Shown in pieces: positions 1 through 8,334 of a DNA stretch of 41,705 bases; position 1 is the first letter of the stretch, and each line of letters opens with the position of its first letter. Source of the DNA: Mesobacillus campisalis (GTDB lineage Bacteria > Bacillota > Bacilli > Bacillales > Cytobacillaceae); contig NZ_LAYY01000027.1 of NCBI RefSeq assembly GCF_000986785.1, positions 1 to 41,705 of the forward strand, written 5' to 3'. The position numbers were made by a program, and so were the translations under genes. Below the pieces are notes generated by a model. The model was not told where the DNA came from. It saw only the letters and a list, made by a program, of their open reading frames with translations, and did not search any database.

Positions 1-419
1 AAATCGGATTGGTCGGCTCCAAGTACTATGCGAATCAATTAAACGAGGAGGAGCTTAAACGAAGCCTTGTCAACTTCAATATGGACATGGTGGGCACTGC
101 CTGGGAAAACGCTACGGCCATCTATATGAATACGATAGACGGCAAGGCCAATATCGCCACCGATACAGCACTGGCAACGGCTGAGCGGATTGGGACCCCT
201 TCAGAACTGATTCTTTACCAGCGAGGTGCCTCGGACCACCAGTCCTTTTATGATGTCGGAATCCCAGCGGTGAACTTCATCCGCCGAGAACCAGGAACAG
301 CAGCGCTGGAGCCATACTACCACACCCCGCTCGACACAATGAAATATTTAAGCGCTGAACGCCTGAAAGAAGCAGGAGACCTTGTAGGAGCATCCATTTA
401 CAGTTTAATACGAAATTAA
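1..419 (+). CDS. M28 family metallopeptidase (aminopeptidase), 3' end only
   Basis: The open frame enters from the left edge (frame begins at base 3) and stops at 417-419, so only about the last 139 residues are present. The text IGLVGSKYYANQL at the edge, followed by a DMVG motif, SDHQSFYDVGIPAV and YYHTPLDT, is the usual C-terminal half of zinc-dependent M28 aminopeptidases. The Asp of SDH and the His of YHTPLDT lie in regions that normally help bind the two zinc ions. M28 enzymes of Bacillaceae are commonly secreted or cell-wall-associated, but the N-terminus with any signal peptide lies outside the window. A palindromic intergenic element follows the stop codon directly. The family call is firm; the substrate is unknown. 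Confidence 0.85.
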   Translation, partial: IGLVGSKYYANQLNEEELKRSLVNFNMDMVGTAWENATAIYMNTIDGKANIATDTALATAERIGTPSELILYQRGASDHQSFYDVGIPAVNFIRREPGTAALEPYYHTPLDTMKYLSAERLKEAGDLVGASIYSLIRN

Positions 420-424
420 AACGC

Positions 425-472
425 GGGGACGGTTCTCCTGCTTCCATAAAGGAAAGCGGGAGAACCGTCCCC
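425..472. repeat. Palindromic GGGGACGGTTCT element, full copy
   Basis: The left arm GGGGACGGTTCTCC pairs with the right arm ending AGAACCGTCCCC. The inner parts GCTTCC and GGAAAGC continue the pairing imperfectly around a short A-rich loop. It lies between the convergent 3' ends of the M28 gene and the zinc-ribbon gene. It belongs to a dispersed family seen at ten or more other sites in the window. There is no clear U-tract, so termination is possible but not evident. Confidence 0.85.
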
Positions 473-477
473 CTGCC

Positions 478-678
478 TCATTCAAGCTCACTCCATAATG
501 GCGGAAGTCCATGCTCACTCATGAATTCGTCAAAGCGACGAGCATTTTCCTCGTTCATTTCAACCCCTTCCAGCCAGATTGTATCGCATTCATCACAAAT
601 AAAGATGGTGCGATTTAATTTTTTAACCTCTGCCTTGCGCACAATCCCCTGGCCATCACAAAATGGACATTCCGCCAT
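478..678 (-). CDS. Small zinc-ribbon protein of unknown function
   Basis: This is a 66-residue protein with two CxxC pairs (CPFC at residues 4-7 and CDEC at about 28-31) separated by about 20 residues, typical of a single zinc ribbon. The C-terminal half is acidic and helical in character (MNEENARRFDEFMSEHGL). The start is the ATG at 678, preceded by a strong GAGGAGG site about ten bases upstream. The frame stays open further upstream to 993, but that part reads through a palindromic repeat and the uppP promoter region and is not credible. It could bind nucleic acid or a protein partner; no function is recognised. Confidence 0.75.
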   Translation of the reverse strand: MAECPFCDGQGIVRKAEVKKLNRTIFICDECDTIWLEGVEMNEENARRFDEFMSEHGLPPLWSELE

Positions 679-699
679 TTGGCCCAAACCTCCTCTAGA

Positions 700-760
700 G
701 GGACAGGGGCGAATCTCCCACTTCATTTCTGGAAGGAAATGAAGCAGTAGAACCGTCCCC
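700..760. repeat. Degenerate palindromic GGGGACGGTTCT-family copy
   Basis: The right half, ending AGTAGAACCGTCCCC at 746-760, matches the family. The left half (GGGACAGGGGCGAATCTCCC) has decayed. An inner dyad, CTTCATTTC and GAAATGAAG, is kept. The copy lies between the start of the zinc-ribbon gene and the uppP promoter region. Confidence 0.65.
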
Positions 761-794
761 TTGTTCCACTCGTGTTCCATCGTGTTCAATCTAT

Positions 795-800
795 TATAAT
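795..800 (+). promoter_or_regulatory. Possible -10 box for uppP
   Basis: A perfect TATAAT lies 45 bases before the uppP start codon. No good -35 box is found 16-18 bases upstream (GTGTTC is the best candidate), so this is a tentative SigA -10 element. Confidence 0.4.
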
Positions 801-844
801 ATGATAAAATGAATTGACTAAAAACATAAAGGACGTACAAATCT

Positions 845-1669
845 ATGACATTCTTGGATCTCTTAAAAGCACTTATTTTGGGCATGGTGGAAGGCCTAAC
901 AGAGTTTGCGCCTGTCTCTTCAACAGGACACATGATAATAGTGGATGATATGTGGCTCCAGTCGCAGCAATTTCTTGGAAAATACGCGGCCAATACCTTT
1001 AAGGTAGTGATTCAGCTTGGATCTATACTGGCAGTTGTCATTATTTTCAAGGAACGCTTCATTGAAATGCTGGGTATGAAAAAAATGACCGAAGCAGAGA
1101 AGGAAAACCGGCTGAAGCTGACACAAGTATTGGTCGGCTTAATTCCCGCCGGGGTGCTGGGCGTTTTATTTGAAGATTATATCGACGAACACCTCTTTTC
1201 CCTCTCAACTGTCCTAATTGGCTTAGTAGTGGGAGCTGTATTCATGATCCTGGCAGACATATTTGGAAAGAAACAGCCGTCCATCCAGACAGTAGATCAG
1301 ATCACCTACAAAAAGGCATTTGCTGTCGGGCTCATTCAGTGCTTGTCTTTATGGCCCGGGTTCTCCCGTTCCGGCTCGACCATTTCCGGCGGAGTCCTCC
1401 TGGGAATGAGCCACAAGGCGGCTGCCGACTTTACATTCATCATGGCGGTTCCCATAATGGCTGGGGCAAGCTTCCTGTCATTGGTCAAAAATTGGCAGTA
1501 TTTCACCATGGACGCGCTCCCTTTCTTTATTGCCGGGTTTATCGCAGCATTTGTTTTTGCCCTTGTATCCATCCGCTTTTTCTTAAAACTTATCAACAGA
1601 ATTAAACTCATCCCGTTTGCCATTTACCGCATTCTGCTGGCTGGGGCCATTTATATTCTATATTTTTAA
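845..1669 (+). CDS. uppP: Undecaprenyl-diphosphatase (UppP/BacA family)
   Basis: The 274-residue hydrophobic protein has both signature motifs of the BacA-type phosphatase family: EGLTEFAPVSSTGH at residues 16-29 and PGFSRSGST at 171-179. In this family the enzyme removes a phosphate from undecaprenyl pyrophosphate at the outer face of the membrane. This recycles the lipid carrier for peptidoglycan and wall polymers and gives bacitracin tolerance. The length and the several predicted membrane helices fit the family. The first motif has Ala where many members have Leu (TEFAPVSS against TEFLPVSS), a mild change. The ATG at 845 follows an AAGGA site. The gene stands alone and ends before a bidirectional terminator. 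Many Bacillaceae carry more than one uppP paralogue, so this may not be the only copy. Confidence 0.95.
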   Translation: MTFLDLLKALILGMVEGLTEFAPVSSTGHMIIVDDMWLQSQQFLGKYAANTFKVVIQLGSILAVVIIFKERFIEMLGMKKMTEAEKENRLKLTQVLVGLIPAGVLGVLFEDYIDEHLFSLSTVLIGLVVGAVFMILADIFGKKQPSIQTVDQITYKKAFAVGLIQCLSLWPGFSRSGSTISGGVLLGMSHKAAADFTFIMAVPIMAGASFLSLVKNWQYFTMDALPFFIAGFIAAFVFALVSIRFFLKLINRIKLIPFAIYRILLAGAIYILYF

Positions 1670-1740
1670 GTCCAGCGCCATGGTGTCCCTCGGAGCAGCT
1701 AGAAATGCCCCGCGCTTTACCCATTCGTGAATGAGGCACT

Positions 1741-1755
1741 AGAACCGTCCCCATG
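1741..1755. repeat. Half-copy of palindromic GGGGACGGTTCT family
   Basis: Only the right arm AGAACCGTCCCC is present, preceded by TGAGGCACT, which resembles the inner arm of full copies. No left arm is seen within 150 bases. Confidence 0.6.
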
Positions 1756-1762
1756 ATTCAAA

Positions 1763-1797
1763 AAAAGCTCTCCTCGCACACGGCGAAGAGAGCTTTT
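1763..1797. terminator. Bidirectional intrinsic terminator between uppP and phnE2
   Basis: The stem AGCTCTC..CGC pairs with GCG..GAGAGCT. It is flanked by an A-run on the left and a T-run on the right, so it can stop both uppP and the minus-strand phn operon, whose last gene ends at 1802. Confidence 0.85.
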
Positions 1798-1801
1798 CTT
1801 T

Positions 1802-2653
1802 TCACGTCAGCCTTTTCTTAAGTTTGGCGGCTGTGATTTCCAGGAGGATGGCGACGGCGAGGATGAAGTAGGTGATGGCTCCGATTTCTCTAATGTCGAG
1901 ATAGAAATTGCTTGCCATGAACATGTCAAAGCCGATTCCGCCTGCTCCGGCAGCTGCACCCATGGCGACGGCGACGGCGAAGTTGATTTCAAAGCGCAGG
2001 AAGGTCCATGAAATCATGTAGGTCAGGGACGATGGCAGGACAGCCTGGAAGATGATTTGCCACCAGCCGGCACCGCTTGCCTTCAGGGCTTCGATCACTC
2101 CTTTATCCAATTCCTCAAACGACTCCGAATATGCCTTGACCAGGTAGCTTACAGAATGGAACGTCATCCCGATCACGGCTGCGACGCTTCCAAGCCCAGC
2201 GGCCACGGCAAAAATCAGCACCCACAAAACCGTCGGGACGGCGCGGATGAACGCAACCACTCCCTTGACCACCGAAGAAACCCATTTGGAGGACAAGTTC
2301 TCAGCCGCCAGCAGCCCGAAGAATACGGCAATCACGGCGCCAAACAAGGTCGTTAAAAACGCCAGGCCCAGAGTGACTAGCACCTGGTACAAGGCATGGC
2401 CAAAGGTAAAACGCTGCAGATGCGGCTCAAGGAACATGGACTTCAAATTGGCAAAAGTCGCCAGCATCGCTTGTACAAAATCAATCTCTTTATAATCAAA
2501 ACTAAAAAACGCGTACACCGTCAGCCCGGCAAGGATCAGAAGCGTGGCCCTTGTGACCACGGTGGACCTGTTCCACGTTTTGACCCTGATCTGCCTGCGG
2601 GGGCGCTGCTTCACCAGCTGGCCCGCCGTTGTCACCTGCCCGTTTGCTTCCAT
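1802..2653 (-). CDS. phnE: Phosphonate ABC transporter permease PhnE (second copy)
   Basis: This 283-residue integral membrane protein has a basic N-terminal cytoplasmic stretch, then several hydrophobic helices and the permease EAA-type loop (SFEELDKGVIEALKASGAGWWQIIFQAVLPS) that docks on the ATPase PhnC. It is the last gene of the phn operon. Its ATG shares one base with the TAA stop of the preceding phnE (TAATG), indicating translational coupling. Tandem phnE genes are a known arrangement in phosphonate importers, where the two proteins probably form a heterodimeric channel. A strong terminator follows at 1763-1797. Substrate choice depends on PhnD, not on this protein. Confidence 0.9.
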   Translation of the reverse strand: MEANGQVTTAGQLVKQRPRRQIRVKTWNRSTVVTRATLLILAGLTVYAFFSFDYKEIDFVQAMLATFANLKSMFLEPHLQRFTFGHALYQVLVTLGLAFLTTLFGAVIAVFFGLLAAENLSSKWVSSVVKGVVAFIRAVPTVLWVLIFAVAAGLGSVAAVIGMTFHSVSYLVKAYSESFEELDKGVIEALKASGAGWWQIIFQAVLPSSLTYMISWTFLRFEINFAVAVAMGAAAGAGGIGFDMFMASNFYLDIREIGAITYFILAVAILLEITAAKLKKRLT

Positions 2654-3438
2654 TAAAGAATCACCCTCCTCACATAGTTGGATACCGCCTCAATGCAGAG
2701 AATCGCGGCGACGATCACAAGGACGACAAGCGCTGCAACGTCATAATTCAAACTTTTATAATACAGGTTGAACGTGAAGCCGATCCCTGACCCTGTGAGC
2801 AGGCCGATTAAGGTCGCGCTTCGGATGTTCGTCTCGATCATGAACAGGACCCAGCTGATCATCTGCGGCATGCTCGATGGAATCACCGAATGGAAGATGA
2901 TCGAAAAATATCCCGCACCAGTCGCCCTCAGCGCTTCAACACTCCCGCTGCTTGCCTCGTCAATCGTTTCCACAAACGACCTTGTTAAAAATCCAAACGA
3001 ACCGAAAAACAAGGCAAAGTAACCCGTCAACGAACTTTGTCCAAAGGAGAACAGCAGAATCATCGCCCAGGCGGCGACATCAATATTACGGAAAACGGTC
3101 GCGATTCCCCGGCTGATGCTGCCGAAAAATGCATTGACCCTTGTCGTGTTCGAGCCAAGGATGGCGAACAGCAAGGCCGCCGCTGCCCCAACCGTCGTGG
3201 CGGCGATTGAGACCAGCAAGGTTTCAACCAGCTTGTCGATAATGCCAGGAAGCTTCACCAGCGATTCCTGTGTGGGATAAAAATTGCCCAGAGCCCAGGC
3301 AACCGCATCCGGAACAGAGGTGAATCCTTTGGCCACATCGTACTCCGTAACCACAATAGCGATTAACGTAACCCCAGCCAGGGCAAGGAGGAATGCCAGT
3401 GAATTCCGTCTCTTTTTAGCAAAAAAATCAGCTTGCAT
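2653..3438 (-). CDS. phnE: Phosphonate ABC transporter permease PhnE (first copy)
   Basis: The 261-residue protein has about six hydrophobic segments. Its permease loop, SGSVEALRATGAGYFSIIFHSVIPSSM, is homologous to that of the adjacent second PhnE, and the pair look like old duplicates. The start chosen is the ATG at 3438, preceded by GGGAGG at a good distance. This start lies inside the end of phnC, an overlap of 11 bases. An upstream in-frame codon at 3456 would overlap further and lacks a better site. In the membrane it would form half of the channel for phosphonate uptake energised by PhnC. Confidence 0.9.
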   Translation of the reverse strand: MQADFFAKKRRNSLAFLLALAGVTLIAIVVTEYDVAKGFTSVPDAVAWALGNFYPTQESLVKLPGIIDKLVETLLVSIAATTVGAAAALLFAILGSNTTRVNAFFGSISRGIATVFRNIDVAAWAMILLFSFGQSSLTGYFALFFGSFGFLTRSFVETIDEASSGSVEALRATGAGYFSIIFHSVIPSSMPQMISWVLFMIETNIRSATLIGLLTGSGIGFTFNLYYKSLNYDVAALVVLVIVAAILCIEAVSNYVRRVIL

Positions 3439-4219
3439 GGATGCCTCCCAGGTCAAAAATCAGATCCTCAGCCTCCGAGCCGTAAATACGCTGAATATCT
3501 TCTTTTGTAATCGCAGCGGGAGAACCATTAAAGACCACTTGGCCGCTGTTGATGCCAATAATTTTATCCGAGTACTTCAAAGCTACATCCACCTGGTGGA
3601 GGTTCACCAGCACGGTTATTCCCATTGACGTGGATATATCACGCAAATGGTCCATGATCACCTTCGCCGAATTGGGATCGAGCGAGGCAATCGGCTCATC
3701 GCACAGCAGCATGCGCGGGTTCTGGATCAGCGCACGTGCAATGCCGACCCTCTGCTTCTGGCCGCCGCTCAGTTGATCGGCCCGCTTATAAATCAAACTC
3801 TCGAGGCCAAGCACACTTAAAATCCTTAATGCCTGCTCTTTTTCCTCCTGGCTGTACAAACCAAGCACTCCGGCGATCGCCGATTTTTTCCCAAGGTTCC
3901 CGTGAAGCGTATTTTCAATCACGCTTAAGCGGTCGACAAGGTTATAGTGCTGAAAAATCATGCCGATTTTCGTCCTGACCATCTTCAGTTCCTTTTTCTT
4001 CAGCTTCGTGACGTTCCTGTCATCAAAGGTGATTTCCCCGCTGCTTGCATCAATCATCCGGTTGATGCATCGAAGGAGAGTGGATTTCCCCGCCCCCGAA
4101 GGGCCAATAATGGAGACAAACTCTCCTTCACTCACGGAGAAGTTAACATCCGTCAGCGCCTTTCCTTCACTGCCGAGAAATTGCTTGGATAAAGATTGCA
4201 CTTCCAACAAGGCTGTCAT
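3428..4219 (-). CDS. phnC: Phosphonate ABC transporter ATP-binding protein PhnC
   Basis: The 263-residue ABC ATPase has Walker A GPSGAGKST at residues 39-47, the signature LSGGQKQR, Walker B MLLCDEPIASLDP and a switch His in VNLHQVDVAL. The text LHQVDVALKY with GITVLVNLHQ is typical of PhnC. The start is the ATG at 4219, which has GAAGGAG upstream; the in-frame ATG at 4237 overlaps that site and is less likely. The gene lies 24 bases after phnD and overlaps phnE. It would power import of phosphonates delivered by PhnD. Confidence 0.92.
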   Translation of the reverse strand: MTALLEVQSLSKQFLGSEGKALTDVNFSVSEGEFVSIIGPSGAGKSTLLRCINRMIDASSGEITFDDRNVTKLKKKELKMVRTKIGMIFQHYNLVDRLSVIENTLHGNLGKKSAIAGVLGLYSQEEKEQALRILSVLGLESLIYKRADQLSGGQKQRVGIARALIQNPRMLLCDEPIASLDPNSAKVIMDHLRDISTSMGITVLVNLHQVDVALKYSDKIIGINSGQVVFNGSPAAITKEDIQRIYGSEAEDLIFDLGGIHAS

Positions 4220-4243
4220 CTGTCGACTCTCCTTCATCCTGCT

Positions 4244-5281
4244 TTAGTTTGAAAGCTCGCGAATCGGATTGAACCACTCATCATTCACTTCAACCATACG
4301 CTCGTCACCGGTTTTCTTAAACAGACCGGAGAACTCGGACTCTTCAGGAACAAATACCTTTTCGTTCGCAGCAAGTTCATCGGAAGTCATTATCCCGAGA
4401 AGCTCGGATTGCAAATCTTCATCGATTGTTTCGGTATTGATGACAAACGGTGCATTCAGTACCGGCGTAACGGAGATGAGCGTGAATTCTTTCCCGGCCA
4501 CCGTATGGAACGGCTCCGCAGCGTCTTCCTTTACTTTATAAACGGCACCCGGACGATTTTCTTCACCTTCGACGAGCTCGACGTAGTTGTTCACACAGGT
4601 ATCACAGAAAGCAGCTACATCTGCTTTGCCTGAAAGAAGATTGACCGCAGAACCCTGGTGGGAACCGCCGTATAAAACTTCGCTGAAGAACTGTTCGCTT
4701 CCGCCTTCAAGCAGATCTTCTGCTGTGAGGTCCGCAAATTCGTCTTTTTTGCTGAAATAATCGACAATTCCTGTTGATGGAACTTTAAATCCTGATGTTG
4801 AACTGTTGGAGACAAACGAGAATTTTTTGCCCTGGATGTTATCGATGGCAAACTCATCCCCATTCTGGTAGTCGGCTGCCTTGTCTTTCTCTACCGCCAG
4901 CCAGCTGTAGTAGACGGCATCGTCCAATGTACCGGATTCGCCGGAAGGAACAGCCAATGGAAGAACCTTTTCGTTCTTGTTATGTGCCTCTATGTATCCT
5001 TGGGCTCCCAGGAACGCCATGTCCGCGTTTCCGTTGGCGATCGCCTCGATGGCGACGATATAGTCTGTTGTTGTTTGATGCTCAACCTTTTTTCCCGTTT
5101 TTTCCTCAATCATAATCCCAATTTCATCACGAGCTTCCGTCAGGTCCGCACCCGATTCATTTGGAAGCCAGGCAATCGTCAATGTGTCCTTATCTTTGCT
5201 TTCTGAATTCGCCTCGGAAGAACAGCCTGAAATGATCACCATTAAAACCAGGGACAGGAACAGCCATAATGATTTCTTCAT
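4244..5281 (-). CDS. phnD: Phosphonate-binding lipoprotein PhnD
   Basis: The 345-residue protein begins with a lipoprotein signal peptide, a hydrophobic run ending VIISGC with the lipidated Cys at residue 20. It continues with the PhnD periplasmic-binding fold: TIAWLPNESGADL, a stretch IEAIANGNADMAFLGAQGYIEA, and SNSSTSGFKVPS, which normally form the phosphonate-binding cleft. As a lipoprotein on the outer membrane face it would capture phosphonate and pass it to the two PhnE permeases. The ATG at 5281 is chosen because GAGGAG lies just upstream and inside the longer GTG alternative. It is downstream of phnL after a 90-base gap with no terminator, so it is probably part of the same transcript. 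Confidence 0.92.
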   Translation of the reverse strand: MKKSLWLFLSLVLMVIISGCSSEANSESKDKDTLTIAWLPNESGADLTEARDEIGIMIEEKTGKKVEHQTTTDYIVAIEAIANGNADMAFLGAQGYIEAHNKNEKVLPLAVPSGESGTLDDAVYYSWLAVEKDKAADYQNGDEFAIDNIQGKKFSFVSNSSTSGFKVPSTGIVDYFSKKDEFADLTAEDLLEGGSEQFFSEVLYGGSHQGSAVNLLSGKADVAAFCDTCVNNYVELVEGEENRPGAVYKVKEDAAEPFHTVAGKEFTLISVTPVLNAPFVINTETIDEDLQSELLGIMTSDELAANEKVFVPEESEFSGLFKKTGDERMVEVNDEWFNPIRELSN

Positions 5282-5371
5282 TATAAATCTCCTCACACAT
5301 TTTTATTTTTTACCCTTCACTACTATATCTCCGGAACATCAACCTGCCATTAATGAACTATTTATTATTCT

Positions 5372-6091
5372 TTAAGAATTCGTAAAAGTGGCAGCGTGGG
5401 AGAACACCCCATTTTGCATGTTGTATTCGCGGTCGCATAGATTGTTCATAAATTCAAGGTCATGGAAGATTCCGAGCATGGTCGTGCCCTGCTTCATCAG
5501 CTGTTCAATCAGCTCTCTGACCTTGAGCTTTGAATCATGGTCAAGACTGGCGGTCGGCTCGTCGAGAAGCAGAAGCCGCGGTTTTTTCACCATCGCGCGG
5601 GCAATGTTCAGCCGCAGTTTTTCACCGCCCGAGAAAGTGGCCGGGTAGCTGTCCCATAGCTCCTCATCAAGCTCAAAGTGCGCAAGGATCTTCTCCGTCT
5701 CCTCTGCCGCAAATTCCTGGTCCTCTCCCATCTCCACAATCGCCTGCTGCACGAGCTGCCTGGCCGTGGTTCTTGGCATTGCGCTTAAAAACTGCGACAC
5801 GTAACCGATTTCGTGCTTTCTTAGGTACAGCATCTCCCGCTCTGACGCCTGTGCCAGATTGATCTTGCCAAACCTTTTTGAATGGTACCAGATGCTCCCA
5901 TGCTGGATGCGGTAGGTTCCGTAAATGCATTTTAAAATGGTTGATTTGCCGCTGCCGCTTTTTCCGGTGATACCGACAAACTCGCCTTCTCTTAGGGAAA
6001 TGCCCACAGAGCTGACCGCATGAATTTGCTTTCCGAGGTTATGAAGCTCAAACGTTTTGGATAAATCCCGAATTTCCAAGAGCGTCTCCAT
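5372..6091 (-). CDS. phnL: C-P lyase system ABC-type protein PhnL
   Basis: The 239-residue ATPase has Walker A GKSGSGKST at residues 43-51, the signature FSGGEKLR and Walker B LLLLDEPTASLD, with no membrane partner of its own. The pattern SQFLSAMPRTTARQLV and the ending HDLEFMNNLCDREYNM are PhnL features. In the C-P lyase system PhnL and PhnK are ABC proteins that act with the soluble PhnGHIJ core rather than in transport. The start at 6091 follows GCAGGTGA. It is separated from phnM by a 159-base spacer that may be a decayed repeat. Confidence in the family is high. Confidence 0.9.
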   Translation of the reverse strand: METLLEIRDLSKTFELHNLGKQIHAVSSVGISLREGEFVGITGKSGSGKSTILKCIYGTYRIQHGSIWYHSKRFGKINLAQASEREMLYLRKHEIGYVSQFLSAMPRTTARQLVQQAIVEMGEDQEFAAEETEKILAHFELDEELWDSYPATFSGGEKLRLNIARAMVKKPRLLLLDEPTASLDHDSKLKVRELIEQLMKQGTTMLGIFHDLEFMNNLCDREYNMQNGVFSHAATFTNS

Positions 6092-6250
6092 CCGCTCACC
6101 TGCTTTCCTGTGTTATTTCAGACCATGTTTTAGCTGTTTCCATGACTTGGGGGCGCTGGGCACCGGGCCCTCGCTTGGTCGCTGGATCCCGGCCCTTCCT
6201 ACGCTTTTGGGCGCTGGAGCCTTGCCCTGGAGGCTGGACCACGAAACTCC
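6092..6250. other. Operon-internal spacer with GC-rich decayed repeat
   Basis: The 159-base gap between phnM and phnL has no gene and no terminator with a T-run. It holds internally similar GC-rich words (GGGCGCTGG at about 6153 and 6210, TCGCTGGATCC) and a GGGCCC core. A related word, GTCCAGCGCC, lies after uppP at about 1671. It looks like an eroded intergenic repeat; this is a weak call. Confidence 0.35.
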
Positions 6251-7429
6251 CTAAATGCGGTAATTTGTTTTTTGGATCAGCTTGCCGTCCACAAATACAC
6301 CCGTAATCACCGGGAAGCCGCTCCCGATTTTTTCGATAATCAGCAAATCTGCCTTTTTCCCTTCGCAGACAGAGCCGATTTCATGGTCCATATTGACCGC
6401 CTTGGCCGGATTGAGGGTCACGAGCTTCACCATGTCGACCAGGTCCATTTCGTACTTTTCCACCAGGGCAAAAATGGAATGAAGCATCGCGGCAGGATAG
6501 TAGTCGCTGCACAATATATCGATTGACTGATACTGGATTGCTTCCGCCGCGCACAGATTTCCGCTGTGCGACCCGCCCAGGAGGACATTCGGCGCACCGG
6601 CAATCGTATACATGCCAAGCTCCCTCGCCCTGCGCGCCACCTCAAGCGTGATCGGGAATTCGCTGATCGTCGTTCCAAAGCTGCGAACAAGCTCCAATTT
6701 TTCAAGGGTATCATCGTCATGGGAAGCGACCGCAATCCCGTGCTCATGGGCAAGCTGGGCAATCTCCGAGATGTCCTCCATCGCCAGCTTTTCCTTCGTC
6801 TGATGGTTATGGATCAGCACATCAATTGATGCATCGCTCATATTGTTGTAGCTTTTGACCGTATTCCGGTAGATTTCCAGATGGCGATACTGCCCCTGTC
6901 CGGGTGTATGGTCCATAAAAGAAACGAGATGGACTTTGTCCTCCATGATATAGCGTTTGAGATTGTCGATCTCCGCCACATTGTCGATTTCGAAGCGGGC
7001 ATGGAAACGATGGCGGACCAAATGCTTCGTGCTGTGGCTCTTATCAATCAGGTCAATGAACTTGCGGACATTGTCCGATTCCCGGATTGGTTTGTACGCG
7101 TACTCGGACCCTTTGTAAAGGGACAGCGAGTGGAACATCGTTGTGATTCCATGTGAAATCAGCTGTTTCTCCGTTTCTCTTAAACTCAGTTCAAAGTCCA
7201 TCAGCGAAGTCGGGCGGGGCGCCGCCATATGCTCGATATAATCGGAATGAATGTCGATGAACCCAGGCGCCACATACCCGCCGGCTGCATCGATCACCTC
7301 CATGCCTTCATGGAATTGAATCTCGCCTTTTGGAGCAATTTTCTCGATCCGGTCGTCTTTGATTAAAAGATCATAGCCTTGCAGAATCGCCTCTTCGGTA
7401 ATTAGCTTTCCGTTTGTGATGACAAACAA
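6251..7429 (-). CDS. phnM: Alpha-D-ribose 1-methylphosphonate 5-triphosphate diphosphatase PhnM
   Basis: The 392-residue protein belongs to the amidohydrolase superfamily. The N-terminal beta region has ITNGKLITEE, followed by GFIDIHSDYIEH with metal ligands, a central region rich in His, and GAPNVLLGGSHSGN. These are characteristic of PhnM. The family releases pyrophosphate from the ribosyl-triphosphate phosphonate adduct to give the 5-phosphate substrate of PhnJ. The only good start is a TTG at 7429 preceded by GGGGA six bases upstream; no in-frame ATG or GTG fits the N-terminal strand. It lies 59 bases after phnK. A rare start codon may lower its yield relative to its neighbours. Confidence 0.92.
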   Translation of the reverse strand: MFVITNGKLITEEAILQGYDLLIKDDRIEKIAPKGEIQFHEGMEVIDAAGGYVAPGFIDIHSDYIEHMAAPRPTSLMDFELSLRETEKQLISHGITTMFHSLSLYKGSEYAYKPIRESDNVRKFIDLIDKSHSTKHLVRHRFHARFEIDNVAEIDNLKRYIMEDKVHLVSFMDHTPGQGQYRHLEIYRNTVKSYNNMSDASIDVLIHNHQTKEKLAMEDISEIAQLAHEHGIAVASHDDDTLEKLELVRSFGTTISEFPITLEVARRARELGMYTIAGAPNVLLGGSHSGNLCAAEAIQYQSIDILCSDYYPAAMLHSIFALVEKYEMDLVDMVKLVTLNPAKAVNMDHEIGSVCEGKKADLLIIEKIGSGFPVITGVFVDGKLIQKTNYRI

Positions 7430-7488
7430 CCTAGTTCCCCCTCAATATGTAGATGGAAATGAAACTTCGTCCAATGCGGGCTCCACTT

Positions 7489-8334
7489 TTACAGCAGCGA
7501 ATGCACAAGCTGCTGTGTGTATGGATGCTGCGGGTCCTCAAGAATCTGGTCGGTCAGCCCCTGCTCGATTACCTTCCCTTCGAGCATCACAAGGGTCCGG
7601 TCGGCCAGCATGCGGATGACGCCCAAATCATGGGACACGAGGACAATGCTGATGTTCAGCTCCCGCTGCAGGTTCTTGATTAAGTCCAGCACACTTGCCT
7701 GCACCGACAAATCGAGCCCGGTCGTGACTTCGTCGAGCAGCAGCAATGGAGGGTTATTGGACAATGCCTTCGCTATCTGCACCCGCTGCTGCATTCCGCC
7801 CGAAAAATTTTTGGGAGCCTCTTTGCGGCGGTGCACCGGGATGTTGACCTTGTTCAAAAGGGCGGTCCCTTTGCCTTCCATCATGCCGACATCCCGGCTT
7901 CCGGCCGCAATCAGATTCTCGGCAATATTGCCGATTGAGGAGAAGTTCATTTTCAGCCCAAGGATCGGGTTTTGATAGACCTTGCCCATCACATGGTTGC
8001 GAATATAGCGCTGCTGCTGGGAAGACTCCTGGAACAGATTCTTCATGCCATTTTCATAGTCTGCCAGATACGCCTCGCCTGCGCTTACTTCCTGGTCAAA
8101 ATAAAGGCACTGCATCAAGGTCGATTTCCCGCTGCCGCTTTCGCCGACAATCCCCAGTACCTCGCCCGGAAACACATCAAAGGAGACATCACGGCACGCA
8201 TACACCGTTCCGCAAACCTGGCAGTAATTTTTAACAAGGTAAGCCGATTCCCCGCCTTTGCACTGGGAACATCCAGGCCCATATTGCTTGTTCAGGTTTT
8301 TTATCGATAAAACTGGGACTTCGAATACAGCCAT
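7489..8334 (-). CDS. phnK: C-P lyase system ABC-type protein PhnK with cysteine-rich insertion
   Basis: The 281-residue ABC protein has Walker A GESGSGKST at residues 64-72, the signature NFSGGMQQR and Walker B LLLLDEVTTGLD, and ends HPYTQQLVHSLL as PhnK and oligopeptide-type ATPases do. PhnK docks on the PhnGHIJ core and its ATPase activity is needed for phosphonate use. Unusual here is an extra stretch between the first strand and the VSFDV strand holding C22, C25, C38, C41 and C47 (CxxC, 12 residues, CxxC), a likely zinc-binding knuckle. As I remember it, the E. coli protein has only a short link at this point. The ATG follows the phnJ stop codon directly, with GGAGTGA inside phnJ. Confidence 0.92.
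   Translation of the reverse strand: MAVFEVPVLSIKNLNKQYGPGCSQCKGGESAYLVKNYCQVCGTVYACRDVSFDVFPGEVLGIVGESGSGKSTLMQCLYFDQEVSAGEAYLADYENGMKNLFQESSQQQRYIRNHVMGKVYQNPILGLKMNFSSIGNIAENLIAAGSRDVGMMEGKGTALLNKVNIPVHRRKEAPKNFSGGMQQRVQIAKALSNNPPLLLLDEVTTGLDLSVQASVLDLIKNLQRELNISIVLVSHDLGVIRMLADRTLVMLEGKVIEQGLTDQILEDPQHPYTQQLVHSLL

Noticed and set aside
679-993. N-terminal extension of the zinc-ribbon frame (to 171 residues)
   Set aside because: It crosses a palindromic repeat, the uppP promoter region and the start of uppP on the other strand; a strong ribosome site precedes the internal ATG at 678.
1671-1740. Remnant of a common Bacillus intergenic repeat (GTCCAGCGCC...CCCTCGG)
   Set aside because: Resemblance rests on short words only and I cannot align it here.
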